Positions 36,101 to 44,573 of a stretch of 60,633 nt of DNA are shown piece by piece; positions within the stretch are counted from its first letter, which is position 1, and every line of letters begins with the position of its first letter. Both the position numbers and the translations under genes were made by a program. The notes under the pieces are model-generated. The model searched no databases and was not told where the DNA came from. It saw nothing but the letters and a program-made list of their open reading frames with translations. The stretch is from Nemertoderma westbladi (taxonomy: Eukaryota; Xenacoelomorpha; Nemertodermatida; Nemertodermatidae), in NCBI GenBank assembly GCA_032718475.1, contig JAUCBJ010008283.1:1-60633 (forward strand), given 5' to 3'.

Positions 36101-39100
36101 AATTTAAGTGATTAATGAACAAATATTTGATTAATGATATAAAAACGTTGACAATATTTTGGAATCTCATCTTTCCTCTGTCGGGTGGTCGGTGGTGGTA
36201 ACCATTCCCACAGTCTATGATTCGTTGACAATATCTGGAATTGCAGGGTTGTCAAGGAGATCGTAAAAACCCTCAAGAGTGGTTGTTCATAGGATTGATG
36301 TGGCGTTGCCTATAATAAAACCAATTATAATGCGTTGAAGCAGAAATCTGTGGGAGCGGAGTTCGTGTAATCTCGGACCGATCTCCTTGAGGATTATAAT
36401 TGTTGGACCTGGGTGACCAAAGGCTTCAACCGGTTAAAAAAGGAATCCGCGGTTTACAATATCTTCATATTTCTGCTCTTTCACATATTCCTGCTACTCG
36501 GCAACGCATCCCACATTAGTGTTTTCCCTCGAGCCCAGGTAATCATGGTAACGCCATCACCGCACTTCCCATTTCCAAGGCAGAGTCCGATGGGTTCCAG
36601 GGTGGATGGAATAACATCATTTAATGATGTTATTTATGGTTGTGTGATGTGCATGTTGGCCAGAGTTTCGATGGCAGAAGAGACCATGCAGACCGTTGGC
36701 TACCACTGAGTTACCAAACCTGGCGTAGGAGTGAAGTTCAGTGATTACACAGCCCAGGTGTGTGGCAGTAGCAATACGAAACTGAGCATTGGTGAGTTTT
36801 AACGGGAGAAAACTGCATGGGACTGTATCCAGCCAACAGCCAGCCACACCGTCAATGGAGTTGAACCACACTGTATCTAAGGGGAGATTCGTTTTGGCGA
36901 AGCATGCCGAGTTTGCCTGGTGGATTGGTTGAGTCCAAGAGTATTCCGGGCTCCAAGAGCATTGCAGGCTCCAAGAGCATTGCAGGCTCCAAGAGCATTG
37001 CAGGCTCCAAAGGCATTGCAGGCTCCAAAGGCATTGCAGGCTCCAAGAGCATTGCAGGCTCCAAGAGCATTGTAGGCTCCAAGAGCATTGCAGGCTCCAA
37101 AGGCATTGCAGGCTCCAAGAGCATTGCAGGCTCCAAAGGCATTGCAGGCTCCAAGAGCATTGCAGGCTCCAAGAGCATTGCAGGCTCCAAGAGGCATTGC
37201 AGGCTCCAAAGGCATTGCAGGCTCCAAGAGCATTGCAGGCTCCAAAGGCATTGCAGGCTCCAAGAGCATTGCAGGCTCCACCAGGCATTGCAGGCTCCAA
37301 GAGCATTGCAGGCTCCAAGAGCATTGCAGGCTCCAAGAGCATTGCAGGCTCACCAGGCATTGCAGGCTCCAAGAGCATTGCAAGCTCCAAAGGCATTGCA
37401 GGCTCCAAGAGCATTGCAGGCTCCAAAGGCATTGCAGGCTCCAAGAGCATTGCAGGCTCCAAGAGGCATTGCAGGCTCCAAGAGGCATTGCAGGCTCCAA
37501 GAGCATTGCTGGCTCCAAGAGGCATTGCAGGCTCCAACAGGCATTGCAGGCTCCAAGAGCATTGCAGGCTCCAAGAGCATTGCAGGCTCCAAGAGCATTG
37601 CAGGCTCCAAGAGGCATTGCAGGCTCCAAAGGCATTGCAGGCTCCAAGAGGCATTGCAGGCTCACCAGGCATTGCAGGCACCAAGAGCATTGCAAGCTCC
37701 AAGAGGCATTGCAGGCTCCAAGAGGCATTGCAGGCTCCAAGAGGCATTGCAGGCTCCAAGGCATTGCAGGCTCCAAGAGCATTGCAGGCTCCAAGAGCAT
37801 TGCAGGCTCCAAGAGGCATTGGAGGCTCCAAGAGGCATTGCAGGCTCCAAGAGGCATTGCAGGCTCCCAGAGCATTGCAGGCTCCAAGAGCATTGCAGGC
37901 TCCAAGAGCATTATAGGCTCCAAGAACATTGCCGGCTCCAAAGGCATTGCAGGCTCCAAAGGCATTGCGGGCTCCAAGAGCATTGCAGGCTCCAAGAGCA
38001 TTGCAGGCTCCAAGAGCATTGCAAGATGACCAGACCACTTGTCCAGAGCAGCAACAGAGAATGTGTCAACAGTCAACAACAGTTATTCAAAACAGTTGTC
38101 TGAGGGCAACCTGCCCTATCCGAACTGTTTCAATATGATAACTATGGCGCTGAAAGCCAGATAATTGACGTACATATTTTTCTAATGTCATATATTATTC
38201 TCTTAAGTTGTACGAAAATTTGGATGCAAGTGAAACAAAGTGTGAAACAAAAGACAAAATGTAGATTTCATTCAATCTTTATTTTATAGGAAGTTATGAA
38301 GAAATTAGTAAATCGATATATTCATCAGTTTAAGATGTCCCGGAAAGACATGGGCGTGAATGCAGACGACTTAAATGAAATAAAACAAGATATCTCAAGT
38401 TTAAGGTTAGCAAAGCAACAACTTAGTTTTGAGTTTTCGGTTTTTTCAAATCAGTTTTTGTATGCACTACCATACTTCGAGCACTCCTCCTCCTCATGTT
38501 GATGACAATACAGAAAAAAATCCAACACCCAACCCTTTCCGACAGAAAGCATGGGCTAACTCTCTTAACATCATCCGGTTTGAAGAACTACTACTAGCAA
38601 CCACCCAAACCCCACTCGACAAGGCACGCCTTTTAGCTGTCCGAGCAGAACACTCAGGGGACTGGATAAATGCCCTTCCAATATCTGCCCTGGGACCCCG
38701 CCGTGATGATGACCAACTAAGAATCGGCGTAGATCTTCGCCTTGAAACTACAATATGCACTGAGCACGAGGTGTAGGAGCTGTTGTACCCAGGTAAACAC
38801 CACAAGCATACATACATGGGCTAAGCCGTGTCCACAACTTTGGCAAATGCCGGCATGCTGATGCCAATGATATCATCCATAGAGCCGTTAACTCAGCAGA
38901 AGTACCATCCTCATTAGAACCACGAGGATTGACAAGGGATGGGAGAAAGCCAGATGGAATGACCCTCTTTCCATAGTCTAAAGACAGGATGCTTGTGTGG
39001 GATTACAATTCCAGAGATACCCTAGCCATATCTTATCTCCCCATGATATCCGAGACTGCAGGAGTAGCAGCATTGCTGCAGAATGACTAAAGGCCAACAA

Positions 39101-40938
39101 ATATGAAGATCTGTGCCACGACCATCACTTTATAACGATTGCAACCGAGACTATAGGGCCTATTGGGGCCGAGCCCGTCAGTACCATACATGAGATTGGG
39201 AGGAAGAATGCCAATACCACTGACGAACCCCGCTCCACTTAAGAGGAAATGCCACTGCAGTCCTGACCTTCCCCACAAACAGGAGCCTGGACGAAGTCTT
39301 CTTGCTGTAGAAAACGAGTTCAATCCCATGCAAAATAAGCTCCCCAATTCCCTTTTTTTATGATCTACCAGCACTTTTATTGCTCAGTGTTACATGGTAA
39401 TCAGAAACAATTATGTTCATGTCCTTTTGTTTATTTACGTCAATAACAATACATTATTGTATATTTAATGTCCAGTAGGTCCAGTAGGTTAATTAATTTA
39501 ATAAAATGGGTTAAGAAAATTAAATCAAGATCGATTTATTATTTTTTTCTGTATTTATTTATGTATTTGATTTATTAATTTTACGGGTGGACGAATAATC
39601 TGTTTGTAATATAATTCTTTTGAGGGAATATTTATAAAGCGTTCCCATCATGATTTTGAGTGAGGAGATGTCACTAAGTTAAAACAACATGTTCCAGAAT
39701 ATGGTGTATGAGGCGCTGCTCACGCCGAAATATAAGTCAGCCTTCTTTTTGATATCGATAACTCACGTCCGTTCTCGGACAGATAATTATCGGTCCGAGA
39801 AAATATAAAACGGAAATGGTAATTCCTATGTAATTTCTCAATCCGAGAAAAACATACAAACAAAAAACAATATTCGCGAAGGGATTCTCCTAGTGATTGA
39901 TTTTATTCCCAGTTGCAGTTTTCACATTCGAGGGAATCTCGAGTGCATGTGTGCGACTCAATTTTGCCTGATTTTCTTTCTGTCTAAGAATTTGTATGTC
40001 TGCATGTTTGTACGTCAACACCATGTCCATCGATATTCATATTAAAACTTTTTGCATTCTGGACAATATAATCTTTGTGTGTGATAACTAGGTATAACTG
40101 GGTAACATATATGTTATATATTTATAAACTTCACCAAACTTATGCATTATTGACCGCTCTTTTTTATCCAAATAGACCGACAGACTGACAGACTTTTTGA
40201 TAGGCAGACAGGCAATCATCATTTTAGATTCCATCAAATGTGATAATTGAAATCTAAAATGCTAGGAGAATAGCAAAAAATTTATTAATGTGAAATGGGT
40301 TTATGAAGATGATAGGAAATCTAATAAATGAGAGCAGTTTGACTGGTTCTAACAAGCGACAGACAGACATAGGAAATCAATACAAATTCTCGGATTGAAA
40401 ATTCTCGGCACGATAATTTTCGGATCGGAAATCCATATAGGATATCAATATAAACATAAATGTGACTTAATCTTGGCGTGAACCGCATCTCATAAAGGTG
40501 TCATGTTTGTGGAATAATTATATTGTTTGAAATTAGTCCTATATATCATAAAATTTAATTTGTTAATAATTTTAAATAAAATATAAATAAATTATAACTT
40601 TGTGAAGGTACGAACTGCGCGAAGACCGCAAAAGAGAAGCTTCAAGAGGTTCCCAGCACATCGACTCCATCAAACGAGATATATTGAAGACGTTGCAGGA
40701 GGTTGGGTTGATGGTCCGAAGCGGTAACACGGATGAAGGACTCTCCGATCTGCGACACAATCTCATAGAAACAGTGAGGGAGGAAATACGCGACTCCTTG
40801 GGGACTCATAGAAGAACTAATTACACTCGCCCAGCACAAACCACGAGAACTAATACAATGGACAGCAGCGAGACGACCAACTATATGCAAAGCGAAGGCT
40901 CCGAATTGTATCACACACATCTTTATACTCAATTGTAA
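20680..40938 (+). CDS. TRPC-type (canonical TRP) cation channel, 3' part of gene, six exons
   Basis: Exons read 20680-21172, 21618-21819, 22029-22271, 25435-25503, 38290-38405 and 40608-40938 (stop TAA). Joins keep one frame throughout. The product is a plasma-membrane non-selective cation channel subunit of the TRPC/Drosophila TRP family, expected to assemble as a tetramer and open downstream of phospholipase C. Family hallmarks are GPLQISLG before S5, [14 protein letters not shown] in S6, the TRP box region [14 protein letters not shown], and the C-terminal [12 protein letters not shown]. The protein ends HLYTQL, fitting a class I PDZ ligand. The ankyrin repeats and first membrane segments are not in the exons seen; the first exon starts with two bases of a split codon, so at least one exon lies upstream. 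The pore segment is divergent. An AATAAA at 41211 could end the mRNA. Confidence 0.9.
21151..21210 (+). repeat. Tandem duplication of a TRPC splice donor, 30-bp period
   Basis: ctaacccaggcacatacacc followed by gagtaagta occurs at 21151 and again at 21181, so gtaagt donors stand at 21173 and 21203. Splicing from the first keeps the frame. Using the second would include an in-frame TAA formed by the first donor (GAG TAA), giving a truncated product. Confidence 0.9.
21618..21819 (+). CDS. TRPC exon b: pore and S6
   Basis: Acceptor tttgttgcag; the first T completes the split Asp codon. Encodes [19 protein letters not shown], a pore region unlike the usual FWSIFGL type of TRPCs, then S6 with the strongly conserved LINMLIAMM. 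The exon must end after ATT GAG (21819) to keep the conserved DHAD of the next exon aligned without a gap, which places the donor at gcgagt, a GC donor. Confidence 0.88.
22029..22271 (+). CDS. TRPC exon c: TRP box and proximal C-terminus
   Basis: Acceptor ataatatgcag; encodes [19 protein letters not shown], then [13 protein letters not shown] and a basic segment ending SSLK; donor gtgagt at 22272. 81 codons, phase 0 at both ends. The motif set is diagnostic for the TRPC subfamily. Confidence 0.92.
22272..22963 (+). other. Intron, left part, nothing further seen
   Basis: Non-coding sequence after exon c, including a C/A-rich stretch near 22320-22350 (ccaccaccacacacacac). Confidence 0.5.
22964..23523. 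mobile_element. Non-autonomous DNA transposon (MITE) in a TRPC intron
   Basis: About 560 bp with terminal inverted repeats: left ttgggggacgttagtgcccg, right cgggcactaacgtcccaag; similarity extends over about 33 bases. Both ends are flanked by ccagttg (22957-22963 and 23524-23530), a plausible 7-bp target duplication. No transposase frame. Confidence 0.75.
23675..24790. repeat. Minisatellite, 37-bp unit, about 30 copies
   Basis: The unit contains gactactcaactcatag followed by gcctgtatattgccgattgg. Very homogeneous, with few variants (gatttgg, cattgg, one unit with an extra agt near 23921). Lies in the TRPC intron between exons c and d. Short open frames of 60 to 70 codons are repeat by-products. 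Confidence 0.96.
24791..25434 (+). other. Intron, no feature beyond acceptor
   Basis: Unique AT-rich intron leading to the acceptor ctattttacag at 25424-25434. Confidence 0.6.
25435..25503 (+). CDS. TRPC exon d: short C-terminal linker exon
   Basis: 23 codons, phase 0 at both ends, between acceptor ttttacag and donor gttagt. Encodes [16 protein letters not shown] and ends KKFYE, which joins directly to EVMKKLV of the next exon. Too short to be found by ORF length; supported by splice sites and by the TRPC pattern of a Tyr followed by VMxxLV. Confidence 0.8.
25504..27414 (+). other. Large TRPC intron, left part
   Basis: Intron d spans 25504-38289 (12.8 kb). This part is AT-rich and has no gene. 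From about 27130 to 27400 it has a degenerate repetition of cactaaaataattat-like phrases. Confidence 0.55.
27425..30760 (+). mobile_element. Near-full-length RTE-like LINE inserted in a minisatellite
   Basis: About 3.33 kb with endonuclease and reverse transcriptase, ending in a TAG microsatellite (30749-30760). The target duplication is tcccttccccat at 27415-27426 and 30761-30772, which is part of one unit of the adjacent 27-bp minisatellite; the LINE therefore landed inside the first unit. The element lies in sense orientation in the TRPC intron. The short 3' end with a microsatellite and the endonuclease-RT layout suit RTE-type elements; the clade name is an inference. Confidence 0.88.
27711..30751 (+). 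pseudogene. LINE polyprotein: endonuclease plus reverse transcriptase, one frameshift
   Basis: Frame 1 (27711-28544) holds an apurinic-type endonuclease: [34 protein letters not shown] and LDYILINKK. Frame 2 (28529-30751, 740 residues) continues with GSDHRIV, then RT motifs [17 protein letters not shown], motif [21 protein letters not shown] and FADDIALLS, and a C-terminal [13 protein letters not shown] region. The frames overlap by 16 nt and the protein is continuous across them if one base was lost around 28530, near an A-run. This is the only lesion seen, so the copy is young. It could nick DNA and reverse transcribe only if the frameshift is bypassed. Confidence 0.88.
30761..31752. repeat. 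Minisatellite, 27-bp unit, about 36 copies
   Basis: The unit contains attagttacattcacc followed by ttccctttccc, alternating with ttccccattag variants. One partial unit (27401-27424) lies on the other side of the inserted LINE. Because 27 is divisible by three, it is open in several frames (370 codons on +, 336 on -), giving peptides such as PFPISYIHL or GKVNVTN. These are not considered genes. Confidence 0.95.
31753..32929 (+). other. TRPC intron, no clear feature
   Basis: AT-rich. On the - strand at about 32060-31920 a short frame reads [18 protein letters not shown] and stops soon after; it looks protein-like and might be a transposon tail, but I cannot place it. A block at 32230-32420 resembles 19480-19640 (both have spaced gatccgag/gacccgag and tgtatgtagttttatt/tgtatgtaattttgtt), suggesting a shared interspersed repeat. 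Confidence 0.4.
32930..33140 (-). pseudogene. Decayed LINE C-terminal fragment
   Basis: Reads [19 protein letters not shown] then [14 protein letters not shown] on the - strand, a Cys/His-rich tail common to one group of invertebrate LINEs, then loses similarity. Same family as the fragments at 36290-36860 and 38504-39360. Confidence 0.7.
33141..35576 (+). other. TRPC intron, degenerate short repeats
   Basis: From about 33250 to 33480 a phrase like agtgacaaattattattttt recurs with variation; a similar phrase appears at 34970-35050. The rest is AT-rich without exons or recognised elements. Confidence 0.5.
35577..36000. repeat. GC-rich minisatellite, 23-bp unit, about 18 copies
   Basis: Two alternating unit types, cctggatgggggatgcag and cctggatggatgatcccg, each ending ggcccc. 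The alternation implies a 46-bp higher-order repeat in part. Much more GC-rich than the surrounding intron. Open frames on both strands are artefacts. Confidence 0.95.
36290..36860 (-). pseudogene. Decayed LINE C-terminal fragment
   Basis: On the - strand: [46 protein letters not shown], then in another frame [19 protein letters not shown] and [16 protein letters not shown]. At least two frameshifts. Family as at 32930 and 38504. The 18-bp minisatellite starts just beyond it. Confidence 0.75.
36932..38025. repeat. Minisatellite, 18/19-bp unit, about 59 copies
   Basis: The unit is ccaagagcattgcaggct with variants ccaaaggcattgcaggct and a 19-bp form with gagg. Mixed 18- and 19-bp units shift the frame, yet few stops arise, so frames of up to 473 codons appear on both strands. 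Every + unit carries a gcattgcag/g string. It ends 264 bases before TRPC exon e. Confidence 0.95.
38290..38405 (+). CDS. TRPC exon e: C-terminal coil
   Basis: Acceptor attttatag; encodes [15 protein letters not shown] and then [10 protein letters not shown], the highly conserved TRPC coiled-coil motif. It ends within the Arg codon at donor gttagc (38406). Phase 0 in, phase 2 out. Confidence 0.92.
38504..39360 (+). pseudogene. Decayed LINE C-terminal fragment
   Basis: Lies in the last TRPC intron. Reads [38 protein letters not shown], then in shifted frames [20 protein letters not shown] and MLVWDY, followed by [14 protein letters not shown]- and HEIGRRM-like segments. Multiple frameshifts. 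Same LINE group as the fragments at 32930 and 36290, but in opposite orientation. Confidence 0.8.
39361..40607 (+). other. Last TRPC intron, right part
   Basis: AT-rich. It has scattered copies of ctcggaccgataatt-like phrases (39770-39850 and 40390-40430: ggacagataattatcggtccgag against aattctcggcacgataattttcgg), possibly a degraded foldback element. Acceptor tttgtgaag at 40607. Confidence 0.5.
40608..40938 (+). CDS. TRPC terminal exon f with PDZ-ligand-like end
   Basis: Begins with G completing the Arg codon, then [19 protein letters not shown], a charged helix, and a Ser/Thr-rich tail ending LYTQL and TAA (40936-40938). The final T-Q-L fits the S/T-x-hydrophobic class I PDZ ligand. Downstream AATAAA at 41211-41216. 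Confidence 0.9.
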
Positions 40939-41210
40939 CACAGAAAAACAAAAGACAGTGCGCATAGATTTATCCCAATATTAGCACTATTATTACATAT
41001 TCATATTATTAAAGCAGTGAAAACTTAGCAAGGGTCGGCCGTGAGCCCACGTAGTAATTGTTCTGAGACTTTCATTGCCAACTGGCTGGTCCATGTTGCT
41101 ATTTTCACTCGTGCTTGATTATGTTCAATAATCTTGTATAGTTTTAGAAGAAAGGTATTACAAATTTTCTCATTATTTATCTTGATCTAACGCCATCATA
41201 CTTTTTACAC

Positions 41211-41216
41211 AATAAA
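41211..41216 (+). terminator. Candidate polyadenylation signal of the TRPC gene
   Basis: Canonical aataaa 273 bases after the stop codon, in a 3' UTR-like AT-rich stretch. Confidence 0.55.
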
Positions 41217-41235
41217 GACCTAAAACTTAATGATA

Positions 41236-41300
41236 AATGTATGATGCTGCTGGATGCTGTATGAATGTATGATGCTGCTGGATGCTGTATGAATGTATGA
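41236..41300. repeat. Short tandem repeat, 28-bp unit
   Basis: tgtatgatgctgctggatgc followed by tgtatgaa, present about 2.3 times. Confidence 0.85.
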
Positions 41301-41459
41301 TGCTGACCTAAATATGGGATTTAACTGGCATATTATTCCTTAAACGACAGTTGCGCAATAAGTCATTGCTTCAATGACTCATACGTTGCTAATTACCAAA
41401 TTGCCCAATATTTTGCGAATAAAGCTATATATTAGGCATGCTGCCTAATATATATGGCA

Positions 41460-41785
41460 TGCTCTGGGGCAATAAATTTGGTTGAAAATGGCTTTCATCC
41501 CATCGTAAAGAAAGTTAAGTTAACTGTCAAAAACTTTTTGGGGTTAACCAAAAGACCAACAATGCTCCAATGAGCTGAGGAGCCGTTGTGATTCCAAGAA
41601 TACTCCTATTGAATGGGATAATCTTTGTTCCCATTTATCGACCACTGAAGGATGAAAGCCAGGGTTGGGCTAGGCTGCAGCATTTAAAGCACTGTGCCCA
41701 AACAGTGTTGCCACATCTAGGGATCGAACCAGTGCCTCCAGTTTAGAACCCCAGGAATATCACCATTACACCAAGCTGCTGCTAT
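41460..41785 (-). mobile_element. tRNA-derived SINE
   Basis: On the - strand a polymerase III promoter pair is visible: A-box-like TTGGTGTAATGG near 41775 and B-box GGTTCGATCCC near 41722, spaced as in a tRNA, followed by a non-tRNA body (gatgtggcaacactgtttgg onward). Extent on the left side is approximate. Confidence 0.65.
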
Positions 41786-41863
41786 TGTGTGTAGAATACT
41801 CATATTGTCATCAACAATTTCTAGATCAGTAAGGTGCTGCTTGACTGGATATACTCGACTTCT

Positions 41864-42043
41864 GGAGCCGGTAGGTGGTGTTACCATGGAGCCGGTAGGT
41901 GGTGTTACCATGGAGCCGGTAGGTGGTGTTACCATGGAGCAGGTAGGTGGTGTTACCATGGAGCAGGTAGGTGGTGTTACCATGGAGCCGGTAGGTGGTG
42001 TTACCACGGGGCCAGTAGGTGGTGTTACCATGGAGCCGGTAGG
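41864..42043. repeat. Minisatellite, 24-bp unit, 7.5 copies
   Basis: The unit contains ggtaggtggtgttaccat followed by ggagcc. Followed at 42047-42070 by an actat pentamer run. It abuts the LINE relic to the right. Confidence 0.95.
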
Positions 42044-42074
42044 CTGAACTATACTATACTATACTATACCATAC

Positions 42075-42420
42075 TGGCCGGCAGGCCAGTATGAACATGA
42101 ACTGAGTCAAAGGCTTTAAGGAAGTCAACAAAGATAATAGCCAGTTGTCAGTCTTTCTTTAATGATAACTCTTCGATTATCCTTCTATGTGCCAAAATGG
42201 GCTCCATGGTCCCACGACCTTTACGGAACACATTCTGATTTCCACGTAGCATTCTCTCAATGGGATCCCTGTATAGCTATTATATAGTGGATCTATTGTA
42301 TAGCTTTGCAGTTATCTAGATCAACGAGATTCCTTGAAAAGACCCATAGAGTATTAGGTTGCCCTTCTTGGTAACTGGCACCAACTTAGTCGTTTTAATT
42401 TCTTGTGGAACTCAACCTAC
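42075..42420 (-). pseudogene. LINE reverse transcriptase relic
   Basis: On the - strand: RMLRGNQNVFRKGRGT, then RRIIEELSLKKDWQLA and motif A IIFVDFLKAFDSV. Only this part of the RT is recognisable and stops precede it. Confidence 0.75.
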
Positions 42421-44500
42421 AGTTTTAACTTCGGCAAATATCACCAATCGGTATATCTGGTAGTGCTGACTCATAGCATTAAGACAATAGATGCGGGTTT
42501 AATGTCTCTGCGGTAATTTATTTTCTTTTGAATTTTACTGGCCGAATATAAAAGAAACTGTAAATGATCTCTCTTATTCTGCGGTACATTATTCGGAGAT
42601 GTTTTTAACAGAAGAAGAATACAGAGCGTTAGTGTAGCGGCTAGGGTGTTTCAAAAAAACACTTTTTTCTTATTTTCATTGCTCAAGTGAATTTTCCCAT
42701 TGCATTTCACCTCAAAACATTATATACAAATTTTTTTCAAAAAATATTAAACTTAAGGGGTCGTACATCAGACCCAAAATATTGGAAAATGACGCCGCGC
42801 ATACTTTTTTTGCATTTCAACCTGAAATTTTCAAATGTGAAATCTGCAGTCCTCAAGTAGTTTAATTTAATCATATGGTGATTGTGAAGATTTACTTATG
42901 AAATTGTTTTAATTGAATTGATGCATAGGGGTGGTACAGATACATTTACTTTTTTTCAAAAACTGGAAAATTATGAAAAATTGTCACATATTAAATTTTC
43001 AGTTGTCATATTTTAGGTGTTAGATCTATTATATCCAGCCCTCAAGTAGTTTATCTAGGTGGGATAAATATTTCTCCATTTGACGCAACACCGCCGCGGC
43101 CGCTATGAGGGAGGTGAATACCGCGGCCGCTCCTAAAGCCGCAGGCCATCGCTAACTATATAGGTTAACTTGGGATTCTGGGGGACTTTTCGATGAAGGA
43201 ACTGACCAAATTTTTTTATTTTCTCACCAGGGGAGCGGCTCGGAATTCTAAGATATTAGCAACGCTAACATTAATAAATCTAACCCTTCGACGGACACGG
43301 CGGACAAAAAACCGTCATTTTTTCGACAATTTTAAAATTTTTTTGAAAGGCGCTCTACAGTGGCTCGAAAAAACCCTAGGTTGTTGCTTAGCCGACGCCG
43401 GGATACGATAGAAGGGATTAATTAGTGAATTCGTTTTTTTTTTCAAAAAAGATTACCACGCCTTTTTTCCGAAAATGTCCGTCAAAGTTGAAAAAACGGA
43501 CAAAATGACTTTGCGGGATCCGCTATAACTCGGCTAATATTAATCGTACGGGGACGAAAGTAACGCGGTTGGAAAGGGGAAGAGTGGTACTACCTTCGTA
43601 TCGAATGGGAGTAAGATATTTATTAAAATTTCGGGTGGAAAAAGGGGCTGTAAATTTGTACGTTTTTGTCCGTCTTTTTTGGAAATCTTATTTCCGAAAT
43701 GTTTAATTCGACAACGCGGGTAGGAATCCACTAATTCTTTTATGAAACTCGTAGAAGACCATTGGGGCTACGTTCCTATCGAATGGGGGTACAAAAAATA
43801 TGTCGGCAATAGGGGCCAAAAGGGCCAGAATTTGTAAAGTAGTTTTTATCGAATAATTTTTATTTTTAACTTTAGTTGGTTAAGGTACATTCTATACAGT
43901 CAATATCCATACGGGGAATTCAAATATGCTATCGGTTTTGCTCCAAGGATGATATTAAAAAAATGAGGGCCCAAATTAAAATTTCACGCTTCAAACTCGC
44001 TTCGCGGGAACTCGTCCAGCTCGAAAAATACATAAGGTCTGGGAGACTTATTTAAACAGTCTTATAGAGCGTCAAATTATCTATCTTTCAACGGTAGTTA
44101 CAGCGCCATAGCTATTATATAACTGGAGCGGCAGACGATCGTGTGAAATATACTACTTATAAAAAAGGGACGAAAAAATTTTTTTTTAATAAATCGCCAT
44201 TACATTATAATTTAACTTTTTGCGACAAAAGTTCCTGTAAAATGAAGCAAATTAACTCCACTATCTTTTTTCTTAACATTAATAATTAAAATAACGAGTT
44301 TTAAGGGTCGAAAAATATCGTGTAATTTTGGCCCTTTTTTTTCATTTTTTTTTGGGGCCAAAAATACCCCCTCTCAAAAGATAGAAAAAAAAATTACGGC
44401 AAAGAATATACCAATTTTATTGAATTTGGAGCACCAGAACCGAAGTTAGAGCGAATTTAGTCAAAAATTAAAAATATTTTTTTTGCAAAAAATTAAGAAT
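42421..44500. other. Unassigned AT-rich block with two NotI-type sites
   Basis: No gene. A small GC island at 43085-43140 has two gcggccgc octamers in the opposed phrases accgccgcggccgc and accgcggccgct. From 43190 to 44420 the sequence is full of T-runs and aaatttttt phrases mixed with cggacaaaa and tcgaaaa, with a texture unlike its surroundings. It may be an unrecognised interspersed element. Confidence 0.35.
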
Positions 44501-44573
44501 GGTCAATATTGGGTTTCGAACCCACGAACTTGGGTATCGTTAACGTGATTGATAACCACTAGACTACGTGACC
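44501..44573 (-). tRNA. tRNA-like sequence, probably a pseudogene
   Basis: 73 bases on the - strand with an A-box TAGTCTAGTGGTTATCA and a B-box GGGTTCGAAACCC whose stem is well paired. The acceptor stem pairs GGTCA with TGACC but fails at the two innermost positions. The anticodon stem is weak (about ATC/GAT) and its loop reads acgttaac, without the usual U before a GTT anticodon. Best viewed as a degenerate tRNA or SINE head rather than a working gene. Confidence 0.45.

Noticed and set aside
36617-38138. Open frames of up to 473 codons with CNALGA or SIAGSK repeats
   Set aside because: 18/19-bp minisatellite; frames change from unit to unit and the ends run into a decayed LINE.
38429-38776. 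Readthrough extension of TRPC exon e or a separate gene
   Set aside because: The sequence matches the C-terminal tail of a LINE with later frameshifts, and the exon has a usable donor at 38406 joining in frame to the terminal exon.
44501-44573. Functional tRNA gene
   Set aside because: Promoter boxes are good, but two mismatches in the acceptor stem, a weak anticodon stem and an abnormal loop make function unlikely; kept only as a tRNA-like sequence.
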